Shown: in pieces, positions 1 through 11,803 of the stretch
How the letters are laid out: every line of letters starts with the position of its first letter
Position numbering within the stretch: the stretch's first letter is position 1
NCBI GenBank assembly: GCA_030998015.1
Contig: JARWMV010000241.1
Location: 868,001-932,000, forward strand
Origin: Ceratorhiza oryzae-sativae
Lineage: Eukaryota; Basidiomycota; Agaricomycetes; Cantharellales; Ceratobasidiaceae
DNA: 64,000 nt
Reading direction: 5' to 3'
The notes under the pieces: generated by a model
The model's database searches: none
Seen by the model: the letters and a program-made list of their open reading frames with translations, nothing else
What the model was told of the DNA's origin: nothing
Position numbers and translations under genes: made by a program

Positions 1-1199
1 ATGACCGCGTACTGGTCCTCTTGTGCGTCTGTCTCACCAAAAGTTCTACGATAGACGGCTAACTAGCCGGACGGCAGTCATTGCGTCTGGTAACCCAAAT
101 ACGTACAAGGATAGCTCTGCACCCACGTGGCTGGTTTACACTCTTAGCAATGAGACCCAACTCCGGTTCTCGAACGGGAGTGCATTTGCCGAGCCAGATA
201 ATATCCGACGGAATGCAACCGATTTTTGGAGGAGCATTCCAGATGTGCTGATGCACTAGACCTGCTAAATAGGTCATGCCATTTCTGGATGCAATCAGAA
301 GCAAATTCCCCTGATGACCTATAAATGAAATTTGAATGTAAAATATATGCGTGCGATGGATGTGCCATTGTTCCACCAAGTTCTGCATAGTCAAAATATG
401 GCTGCGGACTAGCACCGAATAGGCGTGGGAGAGTGAAACCGTACTAGATGACAAATCCCAAGTTCAATTGGCCGATGATATGATGAAAACGCAAGGTCTA
501 GAATGTGTCCACCTTGCGGAATCGGGGCTGGTGAACAAATCCCACTAGGTCAAGCTACCTATGAAAGGAGGAGACACCTCGATCTGCTGGTCGACCCGGA
601 CTCGATCGCTTATACCTTTGAGCGACTCAGGATACCATGGATCAGTGATTAACCGCCCGACTGACTACCCTTACTAATAGCATTTATCCCCGCCGCCGCC
701 GAGCCCAAGGAGACACTCCGGGATAACCTCGTTTGCGAGTAGAACGGCCCAATAGATCGAACCTTTGGTCAAACCTTGAGTTACTTTACTGGGCGGAGCA
801 TAGTAAGTAAATACGTGCCAACACCTGGTGATCTTCGGACAGAGCTTCCTCTAAATGAAACTTCCACCGCCGGCTTATGTCATCACGAACGAACGTTGGG
901 ACAATGTCTTTGTCATTCTTGAATATGCGATAACAAAACTATGAGCAAATGTGAAGAATATTGTAAAAGCACAACATGGAAAACAAACATAGCGCGACTA
1001 GAGTATAATACATGAACATAGCATACAGCCACTCACAGCAGCTTCAATCGAAGACCAAAAAAAAAAAAAACCCCCTTCCACACATACAACACGAAGCGAA
1101 CGAACCGGGTAAAAAGTCTATTTCTTTTCCTCGTTTTTTTTTCAGTTTAAGATAGGCTATACATCCACCCCCTACCAGCCGAGGCTGTACGATTACGCC
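1..1199. other. Intergenic, no supported gene
   Basis: Short open frames occur on both strands in the first 450 bases, but none shows a recognisable domain or consistent splice sites. The stretch at about 1,050-1,145 has homopolymer A and T runs. It lies downstream of the minus-strand transcription factor that ends at 1200, so part of it probably holds that gene's 3' UTR and terminator. No RNA gene was recognised. Confidence 0.5.
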
Positions 1200-4100
1200 T
1201 CACGTAGTTAGAGTGTGCAATAGCGGCAACTTTGCGAACAATTCATCCATATCCGGTTTAGGCGCCTGCACGACATCTTGCACCATGCCATTGAGCTCAT
1301 CCGCACGCGCGAGAAGCCGGGAGAGGAATTCGGCGTAGATGAAAGGTGTGTGTTGTTCGTCGATGGCTACCTGCGGGGACCGATACGCCGTGATCAATCG
1401 GATGACAAGCGCTCGTAGGTGCTGATGCTGAGCGGGATCAATTACCGGGGCGGCCTGTGGGCAAAGGAGCTATAAAAAAAAAACAGGGGATCAGCAAACA
1501 CCGAAAGCGGACCAGCCAGGCACAGCAAACTCACTTTGATCATGAATGCGCCCGCGAACGCACCAAAGGTAAACCAACCCTCGGCGCTGAACTTGAAGTA
1601 CGCCGAATGTGCGTGATGCTCGGTGAGCGCTTGCACCATTCGGGACGCAGAATCAATACACTAGCGGATGCATCCGTTTTAGGTGTTTCACCCTGCGTGC
1701 GCAAAAATGGATCACTCACATATAGCAAGATTGGATCACCCGGTTGAATTCCCTGCACAGAAGAATGCCGATAGCAGTGCGAGTAGATCACGAGGCGGAA
1801 GTAGTGTGCCGTGCTGCGACGATAGATCTTCAATATCCGGATATATGCGTACCGGACATGCACTTACTATCCAACGTGGGCACGATATTTGCAAGCTTCG
1901 TCTTCTTGAGGCGTTTTTTCCGCAAACAACCTGAACAAACATCAGGACCGAAGCATCTAGTCGGGTTGACAAATCGGCACTTACTGTTCGAAACATGCCT
2001 GGAAATCGTCGATCTCCTTTGTAAATTGGTTGGCGAGCTCTAGTACGTCCTATCGCCCTATCAGTCGGACCTTCTTGAAACGCCCGGATATAACTGATAC
2101 TTACGGCAACATAGGGTGTCCTCCCGTTGGAATCTGGAGCAAGCTTCCGTTGATACTTGTCAAAGATCATACAGATTTGTGTGAATGCTAGGAAAACAAT
2201 ATTAAATTAGCCAAAAGTCAACTCGCACCCAAACCAAACGCCATACTCACCACACAAATGGAGGTCAAACGGCATGTTGTACGGCGACGACTGCCACCAC
2301 GTTCTCGAGCTCAAGATCATTTGATCCTCCTGGACAGTAATCGGCTTGCCCGTCTTGGCGCCATAGGACACCCTACACCAACTCAGCGACCTGCTCCCCC
2401 TCACTAGCAAGACACAAGAGCGATTGGCTTACTCGAGGTTGTGGCAAATGATCCACGTTCGGACACGATTCAAGTACTCGCGCTCGGCCCTCTCGTTGGC
2501 AAACGGTTTGTCAGCCGTTTGGTTCAGGTCGAGATCCATGGCCATGCGAATCGCACCGCTGTGGCCAAGGAGTTAGCATATAGTCGACAGAAGTAAGGAA
2601 AAGATAAAGCGTACCCCAGGTACATCCATGTCCTGTCCTCGTCATGTCGTCGAGCTGGCGCGGGAACGTCGCGAGCAAGATGAACGCCTGGACCTTTTCG
2701 ACACTCTTCCACCCTTCGACAAACGCTTCGCCCGCTAGCAACTTGGCCTCTTTCATCAAGAGGTGATAGTATTGCTGGTTATAGTCGCGCGCAGCAACAG
2801 CGAGTACTGAAGGAAGGGAGGGATGTAAGATCGGGGTGGTGGGAGTAAAAGGGAAAAAAGGGCACTTGCCGACCGTGAACAAAAACGGACATCGGGCGAG
2901 GACATACTTGGCAGTATGGAGCGCGGGATCAAGAACCGAGACGGAAATGTTCCAATACTTCATGAATCTACACACACGCATCGTCATATATCAGCCACCA
3001 CTTCTAGCTCCACAGCGCGAAGCTTGGCAAGTTTAATCAATCACGTACAGATCAAAGAGCTTGAGACACTCGGCGGGGCTGACTTGCTTCTGGATCAAGT
3101 ACGACGGGAGTTTCCCTTGCTCGATCATGATACGCCGAATCTCGGGGTGCGCGGCTGGTCCCGGGGTGAAGTAGTCGGCTCCAGCGAGGCCAATGGGCAA
3201 TGTCGCGGGCGAGCCTGTGTTGGACGGGGCTTCGTGGGCGGAAGAGCCGAGTTGGTGTGCGAGCTCGAAGAATATTCCGACGGGCGTGCCAGATGGCGGC
3301 ATGGGCGTGATCAAGCTCGAGGTCGAGAGGTCTGATCGAGTGAACATGAGCCTGTTAGCCTCCGACTATGCGATCCACGGCGAGCCCAGGGTTGGGCAAA
3401 AGAACAAAGTAAGCACTCACGGTCATCACTCTCCGAGCCTCCGGCGCTGGCACCCATTTCGGCGTCCTGGTGGTCGTTTTCGTCGTCCTCCTCATCAAGG
3501 TTGCGCAGCTCCATGAGTTTGGCACGCATACACAAGAGTACTGGATCTGCCACACGGCACCCTGGCTTGTGGTTCCCGTCTGGGCAATCGCAGGCCTTGC
3601 CTTCCAGGCTGGGTGGCGGGTTCGGACCGGAGAACGAGGCGGCCCCACCGCCTAGGGCTTGCATCTTTTCTTCTATTTGGGCAAACAGTTGACGGATCCT
3701 GCGTTCAAGCGAGCCCACGGTCCTAAGAGGACATAAGCGGTGGGTGGGAACCAGACGACTGAAACCACTTACGGTGGAGGTGGCTTTGACCTGGCCTCGC
3801 TTGGAATGCAGACTTTTCTCTGGGACAGACATGTCGCGCACTGGTCGCCGGAGGCTGATGGTCTGCATTTGATCTAATTATGGAAATGATGAGGACAAAT
3901 GCCAAAAACGATCAGCAGATGGAGGGCACACATACCTTTCCCCTTTTGCAGTTGAGACATGCTGGATGGTTTGAATCTTTTTCCCTAGCCTTGTTCCTTA
4001 GCGCGGCTGATGCTGCGGCCGGGCTCATGGACTTGGCCGAGGGGTCGCGACGCACTCGCTCCGGGCCAGTAGCACGTGGTGGCCCGCGCTGGCGATTCGG

Positions 4101-4598
4101 ATGCGGGGTGGGGGCGGGGACTGGAACGGTCACCTCTTTGTGCGCTGGGGGCTGGTACGTGGGCATCGAGATAGGGGAGGACGAGACGTCGGACGGGCTA
4201 GGGTAAAGAATTGACTCGATCATCTGCTCCCACTCTTGAGTGTGTGCCTCGGAGCTTAAGTCGAGCGAGGGATGGAGCGATGCCGGCTGAGGCGCAGGAT
4301 AATGTCTGAACGAGGCCGGGTCGAGTAGGGGTTCATACGAGTGTGTGATTCCCGGGTCGGCTGAGCTGACGCTGATGAGCGGCAGCTGGCTCACGCTGGG
4401 CGGGTATTGGGCGACCGTGTACTGGCCATGCGGATGGCTAGAGGCGGTGCCTGCGCTGGATGAATCGGTGGACACGTCGCCTTCACGGTAAGGGGTCAAA
4501 AAGTCTGTGGTGTGAAGGAAATCATCGATGCGCTGGATGTTCCAGTGGGGGTCGGGGGAGTAGGGGGAGGCGCTGTAGTAGGGTTGGTAGTCGACCAT
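1200..4598 (-). CDS. Fungal Zn2Cys6 transcription factor, 14 exons, with an apparent 1-nt frameshift
   Basis: Probable sequence-specific nuclear regulator. The ATG is at 4598. I place exons at 4598-3936, 3873-3773, 3722-3421, 3331-3049, 2967-2870, 2806-2615, 2558-2433, 2372-2251, 2187-2105, 2037-1985, 1930-1868, 1813-1720, 1660-1535 and 1454-1200. Residues 1-213 are Pro/Ser-rich. The binuclear zinc cluster follows at about 214-243 with spacing C-x2-C-x6-C-x8-C-x2-C-x6-C; the first intron splits it after CKRGK. A coiled stretch and the fungal-specific middle region come next, with motifs such as ADYFTPGP, VSVLDPALHT, VAARDY and RTWMYLG. The intron after exon 5 appears to use a GC donor (GCAAGT). 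In exon 6 the conserved frame changes between FILLATFP and ARRHDEDR, one base short, near position 2668. Either the gene is broken (about 853 aa if continuous) or the base call is wrong. Target genes are unknown. Confidence 0.85.
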
Positions 4599-5472
4599 AG
4601 GGGAGGGCGTGCGTGCGTGCAGAGCTGGAGCAGGGCTGGGTGCAGTTATATGCCGTTGGTCGGAGCAGTGACAGGAGGATCAAGTGTGTCCAAACATGGC
4701 AAAAGCGCGCATAGTATGATTAACCAAGCCGTGGTGTGCAGACCGAGGCTCGATATCTCAATGAAATAAGCCAAAGGGGGGAAGAGCGAGAACGCCAGGG
4801 TCTTGCGTGGCAGTTGCTGGTCTCGGCACTTTACACACATGAGAACGCGTCTCGACCGGCCGATCATTTGCCCGAGCAGCGTGCTAGGCGCCTGGCTTAC
4901 GTAGCTCGAGGAGCTCGAGAGAGCGACGCCCGGGTAGCCCGCTGCGGCCCCAGATGGGCAAGGCCTGTCAGGCACCAGTCGGCGATCGACACGTTCCCGC
5001 GACGTCCACCCCCGATGCAAAACCCGTGCACGGCGTGGGCTGCCTGGAACCGAACACCCTGTGCCGCCACCGTGGGCGATGGCGAGCGCGGCCTCCGGGG
5101 CGACAACACAAATCACCAGGGCAGAGGCAGCGTTAGAGTTTTTGCATAGCTCGATGGCATTGATGGATCGCCACGTGGTGTGATCAACGTAACTCCGCCC
5201 CCTGGTCCCCGTCGCGATAAGTATCGTTGGCCACCGCCCAGCGCATACACCCCAATCTCGTCTCTCCCCCTCCAGGCTCAGAACATGACAGACGCGCGCC
5301 AAGCCCACGTGATGGCGTCAATTCGCACGCCCATACCCGCATCACGTGTGTCAGGGTGCCCAGGCTTTTCCGTGTCCGAACAGGCGTTACGCTCGCCTGC
5401 TTGACGTCCACCAGCCTCTCGCCGACGCCCGTGCGCACTACGCTGCCCAACGCCCCATCTTCCGTTCCCAAG
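4599..5472. promoter_or_regulatory. Divergent intergenic region between the Zn2Cys6 factor and the secreted-protein gene
   Basis: This 874-bp GC-rich interval separates two divergently transcribed genes, so it should hold both promoters and 5' UTRs. Several long frames cross it on both strands, but they overlap each other, lack domains and look like GC-rich noise. No certain TATA box was identified. Confidence 0.45.
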
Positions 5473-6257
5473 ATGATGATGTTCAAGGCATTCGCCATGC
5501 TCGCGCTCTGTGTCTCTGCCGCCATCGCTGCACCTCTTGTGAGTCAACCCTCCCACGTGTTCCCCAGTCGGGCCTCTTACACTCGCCCATCCAGGTCGAG
5601 AGGCACAACGATGAAGAATATATGCTCGTCACCAGGCAAGTGACCCTTCTTGTCCACAAGGTATATGCCAGATTTGGACTCATCGCTGTCGATCACCCGA
5701 GGCTGACTTACCTCCCCGGCGCTTGCAGGGACACGGCGGCCCGACCAAGACAGTCTACAAGACAAAGACAAAGACGCACTACAAGACTGTCACTGTCGGG
5801 TGCACCCCCACCGATGTCAGTCTTGGTTCCGATTGACGAGCGCTGTCTGAAAATTGACCCCGTTGTGACGTCAGACCGTAACCCTCCCGACTGAAACGAT
5901 CCCGACCGACACTATCACCCTTCCGACCGCGACCATTCCGACCGACACGATCCCGACCGCAATAACGACGGATTTCACGACGACGATTCCTACTGACACG
6001 GTCACCCTCACCTTCACAACCGAGTCCCCGCTCACCACCTCGACCGACGTGATCACCTCGCTCATCACCACGTCCACCGAGATTGTGACCGGCACTACTG
6101 TCACCACGACCTCGACCAACGCTGTATCAACCACAGCCACTGTGCGTGTTCGTTCTCATTCTCGCTTCCGAAATTGACTTGTTACGTCTTGCAGACCACC
6201 GCCACAACCCCCGACACCACGCTACCGACCTTCCGTCGTCGAGATTGGTGGTGGTAA
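5473..6257 (+). CDS. Small secreted Thr/Pro-rich protein, 5 exons
   Basis: Predicted 182-aa protein from exons 5473-5538, 5595-5660, 5729-5815, 5875-6141 and 6195-6257, all joined in phase 0. Residues 1-21 form a clear signal peptide: MMMFKAF, then a hydrophobic Ala/Leu core ending in AAIAAP. A KT/YKT-rich patch and a long Thr-rich tract with repeated IPTDTI/LPTxTIP units follow, then a short basic and aromatic end (RRRDWWW). Heavy O-mannosylation and a cell-wall or extracellular location are inferred from composition. There is no GPI-like C-terminus, cysteine pattern or catalytic domain. The donor of intron 2 is uncertain: a GC donor (AG|GCAAGT) lies 25 nt upstream, but using it breaks the frame of the next exon. 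Function unknown. Confidence 0.6.
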
Positions 6258-6718
6258 ACCTCTGATTTCTAGCCATATGCACCCTTGGACTCGACTTGTC
6301 CCATCAGACAGTCCTAGAACAGTTGCTTCATTTACTTATTAACCCTGGACACTTTTGTACATCTCCTGGCTTTGCTTGTTTCCCATGTGTACCGCCTGGC
6401 TCACTCCTTGCAAACCACAGCTCCCTTTTGGATACTTTCTCCCTTTTCTTGTAGTCCTTTTGGATGTGAATCTGAATTTACTACGTATCTATTTTTTTTT
6501 CGTTCGCCTCACATCCACGCCGGACGTTGCCCGCCCACGCTCGCTTGAACATCACACCACACGGCGTATCCTGCTTCTCGTCCACAGCCTGGCCCAAAAA
6601 GGCCACTCCGGCATTCTTCCACATGGTTCTGGAATGAATACATTTGAACTCTTTGGCAACCGAATGACGATAGTCTACATGTGTGATCTCGAACGATGAC
6701 GACCAAGCCAGCGTTCCT
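6258..6718. terminator. Convergent 3' region
   Basis: This 461-bp interval lies between the 3' ends of the secreted-protein gene (+) and the 479-aa gene (-). It should contain both 3' UTRs and polyadenylation sites. Pyrimidine-rich stretches are visible, but no gene or repeat was recognised. Confidence 0.4.
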
Positions 6719-8334
6719 TTACTTCCTGGTGTTGCGCTGTCCCAACTCGATTGGCGGGAGCAACATCCCATTGTAATCGGAAGCCAACAATCCATTATCT
6801 CCAGCAGCCGTTTCAGGCAAGAAGATAGGTCGAACAGTAGCGCTAAGGCACCAACCCCAAGAGAAAAAAAAAAACGAGCAAAAAACAAAGCGTGAGCCGA
6901 AATCTCCACTTGTTTGGTCTCGTGCCGACAAGAGCCAACAAGAAACCCTCAGCTACTGACCTTTGTTCCTCAAGAGACCGAGATTGGTCGCGATCATCAT
7001 TCTCAGCCCGAGCCGAGCTGATGCGGCGGCACACGCAACGCTCACCGTGTTCATACCCAAGCGCCATCGAACGATATCCGGCCGAGTCTCCACAACCGAG
7101 ACATCTTCCACTGCCAGCCGCTTTCGGATTCTCACTCGACCCACGACCAAGCACGACTCGAGACCGCCTTCCGGAACCCACCCCACGATTGACACCCAGA
7201 CTCCGCGCAGCAGTAGCAGCAGCAGCAGCAGCAGCAGGCGTACCAGGAACGGAACATACCGTCGTGCCCACAGAGCCATGCGGCGGTGTCTGAGGCATTA
7301 TTCTTGGAAACAGCTCGGCCAGACGTGGTTCGCATTCCAAGTCTCCATTAACATATTCTCCCTCGCCCAATGGGGGTCCGGAAATGTCGGCCACCGAGTC
7401 AACATCCAGGCCGAGACCAGTGTTCCAATTCAGGCTCGGGCGTGGGTAGGTCGAGGGCACACACAAACGTGGGGCTCGCCATCTGCCCGACGCCCGATCA
7501 CAACGAGGTGCGTCGAGCATCCACGAGGGAATTCCGGGGAGCAGCGGCCCTGGCTTTCTAAGTCCGTTTGGTGCCTCTGTCCATGCTCCGGTGTCTGGAC
7601 GAGGAGCAGGTGGACAACGGATCGTCGAGCTAGGATCATCCATTGCCCGATTGAGCGGTCCGTCAAATTGCCCCCGCTCGAGCCTAGGTCGGTCCATGGC
7701 TGGGAGGACGAAGGGGACAGGGGCATCCATCGACGAAAAGGACATATTTGCGCTCGAATCAAATGAAAAGTCCTGATAGCTCGAATCAAACACTCCAGTA
7801 TCAATACGTGGGGCAGGCGGTGGACAGGGGCCATTCCACGACTTGGAATCACCGGACTGGTTACTGGATCGCCTTGCCAGGGGCGATGGTGGTGCAGGTC
7901 TCTTTGCGAACAGTGATAGCCCTTGACCCGACTCGTCTACGGAATTGTACCGTCATGGTTATCATTATGGGCAAGGCACCTCATCAAAACTTACCACAAC
8001 TTGACCCCTGAGTGCTCCTCAGATCGAACTCGGGGTGGGTGGGAGTCGAGACCGGGGTGCTCTCCTCTGAGACTATGCTATCGTACACGAGTTCTGGCAG
8101 TTTGGGGGGTTGTTGCTTCGAGGTTCCTAGATGTCTCTTGGCAATGCTTGATTTCGCACGCGATGACGACTTGCCCCGGGTGACCTTGCGAAGGCGGTCT
8201 GTGAATTTCCCATGGAGGTTTGGCTGCGATGGGACAACAAACGGAGACGAAGCAAGGGCGGAAGTTTCCCAGCTAATAGCTCCAGGCAGAGACGAAGAAT
8301 CGCCTAAAGCGTCTCCGGAGTTGGTGTCGGGCAT
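6719..8334 (-). CDS. Unknown 479-aa protein, 3 exons
   Basis: I do not recognise this protein. The model starts at the ATG at 8334 and uses exons 8334-7995, 7936-6961 and 6842-6719. Intron 1 is 58 nt (GTAAGT...CGTAG). Intron 2 is 118 nt (GTCAGT...CCTTAG) with a T-rich tract before the acceptor. Both introns preserve frame and end the protein in a plausible tail (ELGQRNTRK). The N-terminus has a basic segment (DRLRKVTRGKSSSRAKSS). The centre is Ser/Pro-rich and acidic, with a polyalanine run encoded by a GCN repeat near 7205-7235 and a Cys pair (CLGCG). No signal peptide or membrane segment is obvious in this model. Reading through intron 2 would add a hydrophobic tail, which I consider an artefact. 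The composition suggests a disordered regulatory protein; that is inference only. Confidence 0.55.
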
Positions 8335-9565
8335 GTCGTCGTACGAGGTTGTGGATATTCAAAGGATCGTAGTAGTCGTGAAGATGTGTGTGAATAAACG
8401 AAGGTGAGTCGTAGATGTGTGCTGTTCTGTGTCTGTATAGAGGGTATCAGAAGTTTCGGGCAGTGGTCGTGGGGAACCTGAAGCGTTGGGCCTCGAGTAG
8501 AGGGGATTTGAGACAGCCAAGATAGGGGCTGCTGGTGGGCAGTATTTGTGGTTATGATGCCGATTATGTAATCTATTAACTTAAATGACGAACTTGATTT
8601 GGAAAGTACGACGAATATACCAGTGTTCCTTGGATATTAGACAGTGCTTCGAAGCGCATCGTATAAATTGTCGAGTTCTAGCTGACGAGGGAGGCAAGAT
8701 GATGTGCAATCGACCGATTTAGCAGTGGAATTTAGCCTCTTGAATGGCTGTGCTGGTTCGTTACACAGGCGCGCCGTGCGTTTGATACGGATTGATATTA
8801 TACCTAACCTTTTTCACAGGGGAGAACAACAACAACGATAGTAAGTAGTTTTGTTTTATTATTCAATCTCTTACGGGCCACCTGGCGTTCATACGGCACG
8901 TTGACACTCCCGATCAAGGAGCCCCAGGGGAGGGTGGCCATACGTCACACACGGACGCTGGCACCCGAGTACAGTGCCAATCAACATCCCTTCTCGAAGC
9001 ATGAGGGTACCAGCGCGCTGCTGGTATAATTTAGTTTTCGTCACCTAAAGCCGTATGGCAATGTCTTACGGCCAAACACAAGCATTGACTATAGCCAGCT
9101 CAAGCAGACATGGGAGTTGCTCGGTTTTATGGAGCCTAATGAAGCAGTGATGTGGAAAGGTTCAAAAAGATACACATATATCGGGTTAATTTAGCTTTTC
9201 TGGCTGGCCATCAATGGTGGCTGGACGGGCGGCTGGGTTATGATGTCTCGTGAAAATTGAATGCAAAATAAAAAATAAAAAATATGATGTCTCGTGATCC
9301 TTTTCCAGATAGGCGCGGGATATTATGCGTCCACTTTGACAAAACGAAGCTTCGTTACGAGAGACTGAAGGAATCCATGGGAAGAGCACTGGAACGTGGG
9401 GCTTGGCGCAGATAAGGCCTCCAATTTGTTTATTTGAGTGCACCGAGATCAAGCAAAGGAGTCGGCCAACTCGGGGGGTTTGGTATCCGGTGAATAAAAC
9501 CTGTGTCGACTGTCGCTCCGGGTCGTCCACCACCTTCACTTGGGTACCTCGAGCAGTCTGTGATT
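8335..9565. other. Intergenic, likely divergent promoters
   Basis: The interval lies between the divergently transcribed unknown gene (-) and SDR copy 1 (+). It is about 1.2 kb, moderately AT-rich around 8,520-8,880 and 9,240-9,300, with no gene or terminal repeat recognised. An A/T-rich run with two copies of ATGATGTCTCGTGA sits near 9,240-9,300. Confidence 0.4.
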
Positions 9566-10738
9566 ATGCCTTACTCTGAGCAAGCTCACTCTCGCCTCGT
9601 CGCCTATATTCTGGCGGCTGCGAGCTGGCTTCGAATGCACTCGGCTCTCCCTTTTGCCAAGTTCTACCCCGACATGCATGTTCCTCGAGTCGACCTGCAC
9701 GGAAAGACTGCTATTGTTACTGGTGCCAACTCTGGGATTGGCTACGAGTGTGCTCGTGCCCTTGCGAGCATGGGAGCGTGTGTTGTACTAGCTTGTAGAA
9801 ACAGAAATAAAGGCGAAGAGGCAAAAAGAAAGATTTCTGCAGACACAGGGAGCGACAAGGTCGAGATGGAAATACTGGATTGCGCAAGTTTTGCAAGTGT
9901 TAGCGAATTTTTGGAACGGTGGGACAAACGAGATTTCAGAACAGTAGATATACTCATTAATAACGCCGGTACGAGTATCCCCGCCTCCTGAGATTAGTCC
10001 CCTGACTAAACAGGTTGTAGGCGGACTCACACACACATTGGCCTTGACACAGGATGGCTACGAACAAACATATCAGACCAATCATCTGTCCCATGTCATG
10101 CTCACGTTTTTACTTCTTAATCGTGGCTATATGGCACCAGATTCTCGCATCGTCTCGGTTTCGTCAAGCATGTTCTACGAGAGCGACGTTCTCGATCCAT
10201 CCAACGCTGATAACAGCGACATTATAGCTAGACATGGCTCCAAGGCCGGTACCTTTCTTCCAATGGGTGAAATGGAAACCATGTATAACCGGTCGAAAGC
10301 ATCGCAAGCCATTTGGACGATGGTCCTTCAACGTCGTTTGTCACAGACCGAGCGGTGGAAGGACATCACCGTTCATTCGTGTCATCCAGGTTGGTTGTAT
10401 CGGGGTTGTAAGTCAAAATTTAGCAGATAATGAGTTCAATTTTAGGTTGCGTCAGCTCGACGATATGGTCACAGCCAGCAGGGGCTGGATCGATGGTTAG
10501 CTTCAGAGGCAAGGTTTTGCTTGCTTTCGCAGCTGCTGTTGGCATCTCCAATGAGCAGGGCGCCGCAGTACCTACATGGCTAGCTACTGCTGCCGAGCTA
10601 GCATCCTCAGAGCTCAGTGGTATGTTCTGGGATCGTATGAGTTGGAACTGGGTGTGGCCATGGGCTCTCGAAACAAAGAGGCAGATTGAGTTGTGGGACA
10701 AGTGGTGTGAAGATATCCAACTTCCGTTGGCGATATAG
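9566..10738 (+). CDS. Short-chain dehydrogenase/reductase (SDR copy 1)
   Basis: Predicted 354-aa NAD(P)-dependent oxidoreductase of the retinol-dehydrogenase/WWOX-like SDR type; substrate unknown. Exons 9566-9968, 10021-10389 and 10446-10738 (403/369/293 nt) match the lengths of the other three copies exactly. Visible features are an N-terminal hydrophobic stretch (about 12-34) that may anchor it to a membrane, the Rossmann motif TGANSGIG (52-59), NNAG (132-135), a catalytic Ser in SVSSS, YNRSK (Y223 and K227) and the C-terminal WPW block shared by all copies. Both introns are phase 1 and fall after NNA and HP. The N-terminus (SWLRMHSALPFAKFY) and the region after HPG are the most divergent of the set. 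It is on the opposite strand to copies 2-4, with a fold-back transposon starting about 150 bp downstream. Confidence 0.9.
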
Positions 10739-10891
10739 ATAGTCAGAGTATATTCAGACAAGTAATCAAATGAAAACAAAACAGCATGTGTATATCTGCA
10801 GTGCATTGATTGATTTCCGGCATTCAACATAATCAAGCTACGTTGGCTTACAAAACTGATGCAGCATGTATGCAAATGTGGTATACTTGCA

Positions 10892-11463
10892 GCACCTCTC
10901 ATTATTGCATGCATTATAGCCTTCATGCCTAATATATCATCTTATACACAATACGTACTGTATATAAAGTCATGGGAGTGCATAGCTGTGGCAAGAGGGG
11001 AGAACTGATGGAGAGGGGGGTTTTGAGGTCACTCACCCAGGCCAGATAAAGCTTGGGCATGATAACAGAGATTGTAGCACTGGTTTTTTTCAAGCATAAC
11101 AAGTATCCACATGTAATCTCAGTTGTGCATGTTGTTGAGATATTGGTGTCTGAAAATGTCCCTTTTGGTGCTATTTAGGTAAAAACACCTAAAAACAGCA
11201 TTTTTGGATGCACATATATTGACAACAAGCATGCCTAAGAGCACATATGGATACTTGTTATGCTTGAAAAAAACAAGTGCTGCAATCTCTGTTATAATGC
11301 ACAAGCTTTATCTGGCCTGGGTGAGTGCCTCAAACCCCCCCTTCCATCAGTTCTCCCCTCTTGCCACAGCAATGCACTCCCATAACTTTATATACAATAC
11401 ATAATGTGTATAAGATGCTATGTTAGGAATGGGGTCTATAATGCATGCAATAATGAGAGGTGC
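10892..11463. mobile_element. 572-bp fold-back (long-TIR) element
   Basis: The segment is a nearly complete palindrome. A left arm at about 10,892-11,180 is matched by an inverted right arm at about 11,187-11,463 around a loop of a few A-rich bases. Shared landmarks include GCACCTCTCATTATTGCATG at the outer ends, CATCTTATACACA, CCCAGGCCAGATAAAGCTT and TTTCAAGCATAACAAGTATC. There is no coding capacity. It marks the left edge of the first CpG-poor transposon block. No exact target duplication was established, so the outer border could be a few bases off. It may be a MITE-like derivative of a DNA transposon. Confidence 0.75.
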
Positions 11464-11651
11464 AGTGAGCATAGCAGATTGTGTTGGGAATTATGCAATT
11501 AGTTAACTGTAGACTGATTGCCACTCAATGTGATAATGCTTCAAAGTGTTTAAAAAGAGTAAGATACATGAGTAGATTAGAGTAGTATAGGAGCAATACA
11601 AGAGCAGTGGCAAAAGGACAACAAAGTACAGGTGTATTTATACTAGCTGTA

Positions 11652-11803
11652 TGTTATGGATCACTAACATATTCTATTATTTTAGTCTGCTCTGCCAACC
11701 TTGATTAATACCTCTGTAATTAAATTGTGAAATAGTTGAATTTTATCTGCTCCAATTGCACTATTTTGTCTCTCTTTAAATAGTAAAAAATTCCTGCTTT
11801 CCA
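11652..11803 (+). mobile_element. Partial LTR (family 2, 5' part)
   Basis: Begins TGTTATGGAT and matches, in direct orientation, the 5' part of the LTR found in reverse at 11804-13109 and another partial copy at 43,666. It is cut off exactly where the reverse copy starts. The reverse LTR therefore either inserted here or replaced the rest by rearrangement. Strongly CpG-poor. Confidence 0.6.

Noticed and set aside
6843..6960. Hydrophobic C-terminus (LCFLLVFFFLLGLVP) for the unknown 479-aa gene
   Set aside because: The hydrophobic run comes from the T-rich tract before a good splice acceptor; splicing gives a normal soluble end.
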